A DNA stretch of 11,589 bases from Deltaproteobacteria bacterium (GTDB lineage Bacteria; Desulfobacterota; Syntrophia; Syntrophales; Fen-1087). Under the pieces are notes generated by a model. That model made no database searches. It saw nothing but the letters and a program-made list of their open reading frames with translations, and was not told where the DNA came from. The translations under genes were made by a program, and so were the position numbers. Where the stretch lies: NCBI GenBank assembly GCA_026388595.1, contig JAPLJM010000183.1, positions 1 to 11,589 of the forward strand. Direction: 5' to 3'. Every line of letters starts with the position of its first letter. The first letter of the stretch is position 1. Below are positions 6,602-11,589 of the stretch, piece by piece.

Positions 6602-6973
6602 GCCTTCGTCCTTATGCTGTCATTCCCCTGCGTAATAACATAACAACTAACCATAATCAATGCAGAAAAGGACAAAGATTCACCGCCTCCCTCCCACCCG
6701 GGGCGAGGACCTTGCTTGATGATGAACCTTCGGTCAACGGAAAATGCTGACAGGGTGGAAGCTTTGCATAACCGGTGAAAATTGGTTCGCAAGCGGCGAA
6801 GCCATTTTTCAAGGGTCTCTTGGTGCGATCTTTTCATGGATTACAGGGAACGCTTATGATAAGAGGGCTTGACAGTGGCCATGAAATAGGGAATCAGCAC
6901 TTCGGGTGTGCGAAAGCGATGGCCCCCCACACCCTGCATTACCAAAAATAAAGGAAGGAAAACGTCGATTGCC
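6602..6973. other. Divergent thrC/selD intergenic spacer (372 bases)
   Basis: This stretch holds the thrC promoter candidate near its left end and the selD control region at its right end. Toward selD there is TATGAT (6855-6860) with a weak TTTCAT (6832-6837) 17 bases before it, and a perfect TTGACA (6869-6874) without a convincing -10. A 31-codon frame (ATG 6856 to TAA 6949-6951), with AGGGA ahead of it, ends just before AAGGAAGG (6951-6958), the nearest ribosome site for selD. I found no tRNA, riboswitch consensus or larger gene here. An 83-codon minus-strand frame starting at 6837 has no ribosome site and overlaps thrC. Confidence 0.55.
6632..6660 (-). promoter_or_regulatory. Candidate sigma-70 promoter of thrC
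   Basis: On the minus strand TTGATT (6660-6655) precedes TATTAC (6637-6632) by 17 bases; each box matches four of six consensus positions. Transcription would begin near 6625, about 25 bases before the thrC ATG, leaving just enough leader for the AAGGA ribosome site. No attenuator-like leader peptide rich in Thr or Ile fits in such a short leader. Confidence 0.4.
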
Positions 6974-8041
6974 ATGCCCGATCCAACCAGAATCCGGTTG
7001 ACGGAAACGGTCCACGGCGCAGGCTGAGCCTGTAAAATAGGTCCGGAGGATCTGCACAAAGCCCTGCAAGCCCTGCCGCTTATCTCGCATCCCAGCCTGA
7101 TTGTGGGAATGGAACATGCCGAGGACGCGGGGGTTTATCGTCTGACGGATGAGCTGGCCATCATCCAGACCGTGGATTTTTTTACCCCGATCGTCGACGA
7201 TCCCTATACCTTCGGCCAGGTGGCGGCCGTCAATGCCCTTTCTGATGTCTATGCCATGGGTGGAAAGCCGCTCACGGCCATGAATATCATCTGTTTCCCC
7301 ATAAAAAAGATGGATATTACGATCCTCCAGCAGATTCTCCTGGGGGGGGTGAGCAAGATGCAGGAAGCCGGTGTGACCCTGGTGGGCGGGCACAGTGTGG
7401 AAGACGACGAGTTGAAATACGGCCTGTCCGTCACCGGTGTTGTGCACCCGGGAAAGGTCCTGCTGAACAGAGGCGCCCAGGTGGGCGACCGATTGATCCT
7501 GACGAAGCCGATCGGTACGGGAATTGTGAGCACGGCCTTAAAGGCGGACCGGGTCAGCGATGAATTGCTCGCCAAATCAATAAATTGTATGACCATCCTG
7601 AATAAAGCCGCTGCTGAACTGGTAACGGCGACCTCCGGTGTGCACGCCTGCACCGATGTTAGCGGCTTCGGGTTTCTCGGCCATGCCTGTGAAATGGTGG
7701 AGAACAGTGGTGTGGGCATGAAAATCGATACCGCCGCTGTGCCTTTCTTTCCGGAAATACGCGCTCTGGTGGAGGATGGGATCGTTCCTGCCGGTTTGCA
7801 CCGGAATCGGAACTTCCGCTTGCCTATGATCGATGGGGCGGCCGGCATTCCCCACTGGCTGGTGGATATCCTCTTCGATCCGCAGACGTCCGGTGGTCTC
7901 CTCATTGCCCTGGCTGTGGATCAGGCGGAAGGGTTGATCGCGAGAATGCACGCACAGGGGTTGTCCGATGCTGCCGTCATCGGTGAAATTGTGGCTGAGC
8001 CGGCCGGCAGAATTCAATTGCTTGGAAGAAGTCGTCTGTAA
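6974..8041 (+). CDS. selD: Selenide, water dikinase (selenophosphate synthetase), itself a selenoprotein with in-frame TGA
   Basis: This is a 355-residue enzyme making selenophosphate from selenide and ATP, the selenium donor for Sec-tRNA and selenouridine. The frame starts at ATG 6974 (MPDPTRIRLTETVHGAG) and passes TGA 7025-7027 at codon 18, continuing A-C20-K21-I-G-P-E-D-L. This aligns with the E. coli active site HGAGC17-G-C-K20, so codon 18 is read as selenocysteine and K21 is the essential Lys. Downstream motifs are complete: TVDFFTPIVDDPYTFG, NALSDVYAMGG, GGHSVEDDELKYGLSVTG, TDVSGFGFLGHA and DPQTSGGLL. A start at ATG 7103 would drop 43 codons, including the catalytic residue and ATP-site Lys. 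AAGGAAGG (6951-6958) is 15 bases from the ATG, which is long, so the exact start is less sure than the frame. The DHH gene follows after 23 bases. Confidence 0.93.
7039..7053 (+). promoter_or_regulatory. Candidate bacterial SECIS hairpin for selD codon 18
   Basis: AGGTCC (7039-7044) pairs with GGATCT (7048-7053), with one G-U pair, around a three-base loop GGA; a further U-G pair (7038/7054) can close it. It begins 11 bases after the TGA, the distance known for the E. coli fdhF SECIS upper stem, and its loop starts with G as bacterial SECIS loops usually do. It is expected to recruit SelB with Sec-tRNA. The SelB contact in this lineage is not known, so this rests on position and shape. Confidence 0.65.
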
Positions 8042-8064
8042 ACATTACGGGAGAGCAGCCTTTT

Positions 8065-9132
8065 ATGAAGCGGATCGAATCACTCCTCGTCAAGAAAGAG
8101 GAAACAGTCCTTAACGTTTTCAAGTTGAAGGCCATGGCCAAGGGGAAGGACTCTCTGGCCATTCTGATGTATGGCAGCCCTGATCCGGACGCTGTCGCAT
8201 CGGCCATGGCGCTCCAGGAAATCTTGAGGCAGACGGCGGGGATCAATAAATGCACCTTTATCGCCACTGAACCCGTGGCCCGGCAGCAGAACCGGGAATT
8301 CATCCGGGCGATGAAGCTTGACATTCATCTCCTGAGCAAAACCGATCTCAGCCAGTTCGGCCTGGTCGCCCTGGTGGATGCCCAGCCCACGTTTTTCGGC
8401 CACACCTTGGAAAATATCCGGATTCAACCCCAGATCGTTTTGGACCACCATCCCTGCAACACCGTCTGGCATGCTGAACTGGCGGATATCCGGGAGGATT
8501 ACGGCGCCCTGTCCACGATCATGACGGAGTACCTGCTGGCGGCCCGGGTCAAGATTTCAAAAAAACTCTATACTGCACTGCTTTATGGGATAAAAACCGA
8601 CACAAACAATTTTGAACGCGATTCCATCCTGGAAGACATCAGCGCCTATTACCTCAACTATTCCCGCGCAAACCGCCAACTCATCCGGCGGATTGAATTG
8701 AATCAGATTCCGGAGCGATTTCTTAAGTATTTCGATTTTGCTTTTCATCACAAACGGCGTTACCGGGACCGGATCGTCTGCTTTCTGGGAAAGGTTGAAA
8801 ATGCCGATACCTGCGTCCAGGTGGCCGATTTCTTTCTCCGTCTGGTGGACATCAACTATGTGGTCGTTGCCGGTATCGTAAAAGAGCGGCTCATTATCGT
8901 CTTTCGGGGCGACGGCTATCGTCAGGATTGCGGCGCCATCGCCATCAAGGCCTTTGGCGGCTACGGCAGCGCCGGCGGCCATAGGAGCGCGGCGCGGGTG
9001 GAGATCCCTCTGGAGGTCCTCAAAGAACCCCTCCACGACGATTTTTCCCAGGATGCGGTCGATCAGTTTCTGGTCCAGCGCCTCCGCCGGCAACGCAAAG
9101 CATTGAACCATGCCAATCAGCTCAAACCATGA
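8065..9132 (+). CDS. DHH-family phosphoesterase (NrnA-like)
   Basis: This is a 355-residue cytoplasmic protein with a DHH domain and a C-terminal DHHA1 domain. Visible metal/catalytic motifs are D40-P-D42 (GSPDPDAVASAMAL), D105 (VDAQP), D127-H128-H129 (LDHHP) and D179 (GIKTDTNNF). DHHA1 carries the substrate-binding G304-G305-H306 in GSAGGHRSA. NrnA-type relatives degrade short oligoribonucleotides or pAp or cleave cyclic dinucleotides, using Mn2+. The first motif reads Y-G-S-P-D-P-D where NrnA proteins normally begin with a metal-binding His, so a ligand may be missing or replaced and the activity may differ. A GGGAG (8049-8053) precedes the ATG by 11 bases. The gene is 23 bases after selD and 15 before the acyltransferase gene, so it very likely belongs to one operon. 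Confidence 0.88.
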   Translation: MKRIESLLVKKEETVLNVFKLKAMAKGKDSLAILMYGSPDPDAVASAMALQEILRQTAGINKCTFIATEPVARQQNREFIRAMKLDIHLLSKTDLSQFGLVALVDAQPTFFGHTLENIRIQPQIVLDHHPCNTVWHAELADIREDYGALSTIMTEYLLAARVKISKKLYTALLYGIKTDTNNFERDSILEDISAYYLNYSRANRQLIRRIELNQIPERFLKYFDFAFHHKRRYRDRIVCFLGKVENADTCVQVADFFLRLVDINYVVVAGIVKERLIIVFRGDGYRQDCGAIAIKAFGGYGSAGGHRSAARVEIPLEVLKEPLHDDFSQDAVDQFLVQRLRRQRKALNHANQLKP

Positions 9133-9147
9133 CGATTACCTGAGACG

Positions 9148-9822
9148 GTGAAAAAAGAAACGATCCATGCCCTGCTGAAAAAATTAGTCCTTCCCGCGTA
9201 CTGGTTTGTCTGCCTCTATGGGAAGACCATGCGGGTCAGAACGGAAGGCGTTTCGGAATGTCAGGATCTCATCGCCCGGGGAGGCAAAGTGATCCTGGCC
9301 TCGTGGCATCAGCGCTTTTATGGAGGTTTCTACATTCCCCGGATGTTTCCGCTGCTGAAACCCTTCATCATGATCAGCCTCAGCCGGGACGGTGATTTTG
9401 TCGCTGATGTTGTGCGGAAGATCGGCTGGAAACCGGTGCGCGGATCGAGCAGTCGCGGCGGGAAGGAGGCGTTACGGCAGATGATTGATGCTGTCAATGA
9501 GAACCGCATCGGCGGCCATATCGTCGACGGCCCGCAGGGACCGCCGCGGATCATCAAACCCGGCCTGATTACGCTGGCCCAGAAAACCGGCGCCGGTATT
9601 GTCACAGCCTATGTCGTCTACGATCGGCCCTGGGTCTTCAACAGTTGGGACCGTTTCATGGTCCCCCGGCCCTTCAGCCGGATGCTGATCCGATTCACAT
9701 TATCTCCCGTCTATGTTCCCGAGGAAATGGATGAGGGTCAGTTTGAGGAATATCGGAAAACAATCGAAAATAAAATGATCCGTGACTATGAAGAACTGGA
9801 CCGAACCTTTGAAGGAGAATAA
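9148..9822 (+). CDS. Lysophospholipid acyltransferase-like protein (DUF374 family)
   Basis: This is a 224-residue protein of the DUF374 branch of the LPLAT superfamily. Conserved blocks are a hydrophobic N-terminal segment (LVLPAYWFVCLY), the S52-W-H54-Q-R-F-Y motif in place of the usual HxxxxD, then SLSRDGDFVADVVRKIGWKPVRG followed by SSSRGGKEAL, and VDGPQGPPRIIKPG. These are typical of proteins linked to lipid A or phospholipid acylation at the inner membrane; substrates of this branch are poorly known. The only reasonable start is GTG 9148, since the ATG at 9129 is in another frame and meets TGA within five codons. Only a weak GAG lies upstream, and coupling to the DHH gene 15 bases before could aid initiation. 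The stop TAA 9820-9822 touches the A-run of the opposing terminator. Confidence 0.88.
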   Translation: MKKETIHALLKKLVLPAYWFVCLYGKTMRVRTEGVSECQDLIARGGKVILASWHQRFYGGFYIPRMFPLLKPFIMISLSRDGDFVADVVRKIGWKPVRGSSSRGGKEALRQMIDAVNENRIGGHIVDGPQGPPRIIKPGLITLAQKTGAGIVTAYVVYDRPWVFNSWDRFMVPRPFSRMLIRFTLSPVYVPEEMDEGQFEEYRKTIENKMIRDYEELDRTFEGE

Positions 9823-9852
9823 AAAAGGCGGGTCCCGTGAATGGAACCCGCC
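9821..9852 (-). terminator. Intrinsic terminator of the FmdB-type gene
   Basis: On the minus strand GGCGGGT (9852-9846) pairs with ACCCGCC (9833-9827); an inner GG/CC pair is separated by one bulged base, and a six-base loop follows. The stem is directly followed by TTTTTT (9826-9821). This is a textbook Rho-independent terminator for leftward transcription. In the rightward direction the stem is not followed by T residues, so it is unlikely to terminate the acyltransferase operon by itself. Confidence 0.85.
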
Positions 9853-9883
9853 TCCGTGCCGTACAGGCCTTTTCGGTATGGGT

Positions 9884-10186
9884 CTAGTCGCTGCTCTCCG
9901 CTGTTGCAGCAGCTGTCGTGCCGGATGCAGCTGGCGTGGTGTCGGTTGCTGAAGAAGCGGATGATTTCTCTTCAGACATTGTTTCAGTTTCAGTGGCAGG
10001 CGCTTTCTTTCCGCCGTAATCCGTGGCATACCAGCCGGAACCTTTCAAGTGGAAGGTTGTCCTGGATATTAGTTTCTTTGTCGGACCCTTGCAAAATTTG
10101 CAGGACGTCAGGGCAGGTTCTGTAATCCTCTGGAATAATTCATATACCTTCCCACATTTCTTGCATTTGTACTCGTAAATGGGCAT
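9884..10186 (-). CDS. FmdB-family zinc-ribbon protein
   Basis: This is a 100-residue protein. It begins MPIYEYKC, the hallmark of the FmdB (putative regulatory) zinc-ribbon family, with C8-x2-C11 and C29-x2-C32 forming a zinc site. The conserved block FHLKGSGWYATDYG follows at about residues 46-59. The rest is a low-complexity, Ala/Ser/Thr/Glu-rich tail, as in many relatives. FmdB was named from a formamidase locus; the molecular role of the family is not settled, so no function is assigned. The ATG at 10186 has GGAGG at 10197-10201, ten bases upstream. The gene ends 32 bases before its own strong terminator and converges on the acyltransferase gene, so it is probably a single-gene transcript or the end of the run from the HExxH gene. 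Confidence 0.92.
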   Translation of the reverse strand: MPIYEYKCKKCGKVYELFQRITEPALTSCKFCKGPTKKLISRTTFHLKGSGWYATDYGGKKAPATETETMSEEKSSASSATDTTPAASGTTAAATAESSD

Positions 10187-10256
10187 CGTTTCTCTACCTC
10201 CGAACGCTTAAATTATCATGCATCACGCCACTTCTGCGAGAGCAGGAATCCGTCCC

Positions 10257-10284
10257 ATTGTAAGAACCGGGTTCTGGCCCGCAA
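10257..10284 (-). promoter_or_regulatory. Weak candidate promoter with an internal palindrome upstream of the FmdB gene
   Basis: On the minus strand TTGCGG (10284-10279) precedes TACAAT (10262-10257) by 16 bases. The spacer contains a perfect inverted repeat AGAACC-G-GGTTCT (10263-10275 as read on the plus strand), the place expected for a repressor site. A separate TATAAT (10309-10304, minus strand) lies further upstream but has no acceptable -35 box at the right distance. Either could drive the FmdB gene; the evidence is consensus matching only. Confidence 0.25.
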
Positions 10285-10320
10285 GGGGGCGACGGTGAAA
10301 ATCATTATACCTGATACCTG

Positions 10321-10845
10321 TCAATGATATAGATCGCCAATCTGATATCGATTACTGAAGCACTCCAAAACCAGAGACAGTTCCGGGTTGGTCAGGTTGC
10401 GCAGCATGTCCCGGGTGATCTCATGAACCTTTTCCTCTTCCCGCTGCTTTTCCGCCAGCGGGGCGTCAAAATCAATATGGCCACCGTCAAAACGGATGAC
10501 ATGCACCAGCTCATGGGCGGCAATATAAAGCAACAAGGGATTCAGCTTGATGAAAGAACTGGCCCTGTTGACGGCATCCAAAATCCTGTTGTCCTGCAGG
10601 CAGATCCGGTAAAAATGCTGCCCCTGCTCCAAACCCGCCTGATCACCCTGGTCATACCGATACTTGCATATATGTGCAAAGGCCCGATCATTTACCTCGT
10701 GTTGATCGAGGTAGGCAAGCGTTTTTACATCATAACAATGCGCACTCATCGCTTTCGGGCTGATCCGGAAGTAACGGCCCGCCAATGCCTCGGCGTGCTG
10801 AAAGGCACTGCTCGCCAGAGACATCTGAGACGGATTAAAATACAT
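10321..10845 (-). CDS. Uncharacterised protein with an HExxH metallopeptidase-like motif
   Basis: I do not recognise the family. With the start used here the product has 174 residues. The only clear landmark is I-A-A-H111-E-L-V-H115-V in a hydrophobic helix, the zinc-binding HExxH pattern of metallopeptidases. It is followed by RFDGGHIDFD and an acidic EEEKVHE stretch (about 136-142), where H141 or a nearby Glu could be the third ligand. No signal peptide or membrane segment is visible, so it is probably cytoplasmic. The frame is open from ATG 10911, but a strong promoter spans that codon, and AGAGAGGAG (10858-10866) lies 12 bases before ATG 10845, so the shorter form is preferred. It is on the same strand as the HD-GYP gene upstream and the FmdB gene downstream. 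Protease activity is only suggested. Confidence 0.72.
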   Translation of the reverse strand: MYFNPSQMSLASSAFQHAEALAGRYFRISPKAMSAHCYDVKTLAYLDQHEVNDRAFAHICKYRYDQGDQAGLEQGQHFYRICLQDNRILDAVNRASSFIKLNPLLLYIAAHELVHVIRFDGGHIDFDAPLAEKQREEEKVHEITRDMLRNLTNPELSLVLECFSNRYQIGDLYH

Positions 10846-10896
10846 GACCGCGGATATCTCCTCTCTGTTGGGGATGGTTCCCTTAAAGGCGACTGT

Positions 10897-10924
10897 AATA
10901 TATAAATTCATTTCACATTGTCAA
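10897..10924 (-). promoter_or_regulatory. Sigma-70 promoter of the HExxH protein gene
   Basis: On the minus strand TTGACA (10924-10919, perfect) is followed after 16 bases by TATATT (10902-10897, five of six). The predicted transcript starts near 10890, downstream of the first in-frame ATG (10911-10909) and upstream of the ATG at 10845. It therefore both supports the shorter start and separates this gene from the HD-GYP gene. Confidence 0.6.
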
Positions 10925-11036
10925 GTTCTATTCCATTTCATGCAATTGGGAATGAGATGCGGGGAGGGAGCGTCGCGTTTGATGCGCGGAATATGCTTCT
11001 TCCGGGTTTCGGTATTTCAGTTGGACGGCGCTGTCG

Positions 11037-11589
11037 CTATCCCGGAAGCGATTGGGTGCCCTCCGGCGTGCCACGTGTTTTATCGAGGCAGCACAGAAAG
11101 ATGTCCACAAGAATCGGATCGAGGTGGGTTCCTGCATTATCCTTTAAGATGCTGACGGCTTTGGGGATGGACATGGCATCACAACCCAAACTTTCGGAAA
11201 CTGTGTATTTGGGGTAATCCCGCCTTGACGTCAGGGCGTCAAAGACATCAGCAACGGCAATGATCTTGGATTCGAGCGGAATTTGCTCTCCTTTCAGACC
11301 AGAGGGATATCCCTGCCCATTCATTTTTTCATGATGGTAAAGGGCAATTTCCGGGACTCTCTGAAGCGATCGGGGGAAATGAAACTTATCGAGAATCATT
11401 TTTGTTTTTATCGAGTGGGTATTCATTTCCGTCCGTTCTTCCGGCGTGAAGGGACCATTCTTCAGAAGCACCGCATCGGCAATCCCCATTTTGCCGATAT
11501 CATGAAGCAGTCCAGCGAACCTCAGGGCCTCCATTTTATTCGGTGCGAGCTTCATTTCGGCGGCGATCATCATGGCGTATTCGGTGACG
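11037..11589 (-). CDS. HD-GYP domain protein (c-di-GMP phosphodiesterase type), C-terminal part
   Basis: The minus-strand frame is open to the window edge (reading V-T-E-Y-A before an internal ATG at 11573) and ends at TAG 11039-11037. It shows the HD-GYP signature: LLHDIGKMGI with the HD metal pair, THSIKTKMIL, YHHEKMNGQGYPSGLKGEQI with the HHE and G-x-G-Y-P motifs, and VADVFDALTSRRDYP. Intact motifs suggest an active phosphodiesterase that degrades cyclic di-GMP, at a dinuclear or trinuclear iron-type metal site in known members. The N-terminal sensor or receiver part lies beyond the window, so the input signal is unknown. The tail after the domain is short. About 190 bases separate it from the ATG of the HExxH gene, with no clear terminator. 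Confidence 0.93.
   Translation of the reverse strand, partial: VTEYAMMIAAEMKLAPNKMEALRFAGLLHDIGKMGIADAVLLKNGPFTPEERTEMNTHSIKTKMILDKFHFPRSLQRVPEIALYHHEKMNGQGYPSGLKGEQIPLESKIIAVADVFDALTSRRDYPKYTVSESLGCDAMSIPKAVSILKDNAGTHLDPILVDIFLCCLDKTRGTPEGTQSLPG

Noticed and set aside
6760..6830. A possible tRNA (GGTTCG near 6784-6789), considered as a tRNA-Sec next to selD
   Set aside because: No matching acceptor stem, anticodon arm or TCA anticodon could be built around it on either strand.
6586..6837. An 83-codon minus-strand frame upstream of thrC
   Set aside because: It has no ribosome site, overlaps the thrC start in another frame and shows no recognisable motif.
6854..7447. A 197-codon minus-strand frame across the selD start
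   Set aside because: It is antisense to conserved SelD sequence and has no family signature.
7103..8041. selD starting at the first ATG after the TGA (7103)
   Set aside because: It lacks the catalytic Cys/Sec and the essential Lys of SelD; the in-frame sequence before it is plainly homologous to the SelD N-terminus.
8557..9111. A 184-codon minus-strand frame
   Set aside because: It is antisense to the DHH phosphoesterase; no motif seen.
10846..10911. Longer N-terminus of the HExxH protein from ATG 10911
   Set aside because: No Shine-Dalgarno precedes it and a near-consensus promoter spans it; the shorter start has a GGAG site.

Overview
The window looks like chromosomal DNA of an anaerobic, Desulfobacterota-type bacterium (formerly Deltaproteobacteria), possibly a syntrophic lineage. 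This rests on the gene mix rather than on a marker gene: a ferredoxin:thioredoxin reductase catalytic subunit fused to a rubredoxin domain and paired with a glutaredoxin, an iron-dependent alcohol dehydrogenase, a crotonase, an HD-GYP protein, and a selenophosphate synthetase that itself appears to contain selenocysteine. There is no rRNA or tRNA gene, CRISPR array or transposase, and most of the window reads as ordinary housekeeping chromosome.

Layout. Positions 1-327 (+) are the end of an enoyl-CoA hydratase. Positions 409-1181 (+) are a translationally coupled glutaredoxin/FTR-rubredoxin pair. Convergent to them, 2245-1244 (-) is an outer-membrane-type lipoprotein with ankyrin repeats and a CsgG/FlgO-like C-terminal domain. 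A 393-base spacer with candidate promoters on both strands precedes a 53-residue SEC-C zinc-motif protein (2639-2800, +). An imperfect-palindrome repeat (2833-2952) lies between it and the convergent panE-like gene, and supplies that gene's stop codon. Positions 6601-2943 (-) hold thrC, an Fe-dependent alcohol dehydrogenase and a ketopantoate-reductase-family gene. After a divergent 372-base spacer, 6974-9822 (+) is a compact cluster of selD, a DHH phosphoesterase and a DUF374/LPLAT acyltransferase. Convergent to it on the minus strand are an FmdB-type zinc-ribbon protein with a clear terminator, an unidentified HExxH protein, and the C-terminal part of an HD-GYP protein that runs off the window.

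The most notable reading is selD. The frame continues upstream of any conventional start through an in-frame TGA (7025-7027) that sits exactly where SelD proteins carry their catalytic Cys or Sec. A small hairpin begins 11 bases after the TGA, as expected of a bacterial SECIS. A standard gene caller would truncate this gene by 43 codons and lose the active site. Functionally the genes fall into thiol/iron-sulfur redox control (Grx, FTR-Rd), selenium metabolism (SelD), amino acid and alcohol/2-keto-acid metabolism (ThrC, ADH, KPR), envelope functions (lipoprotein, LPLAT) and c-di-GMP signalling (HD-GYP). They are not one pathway.
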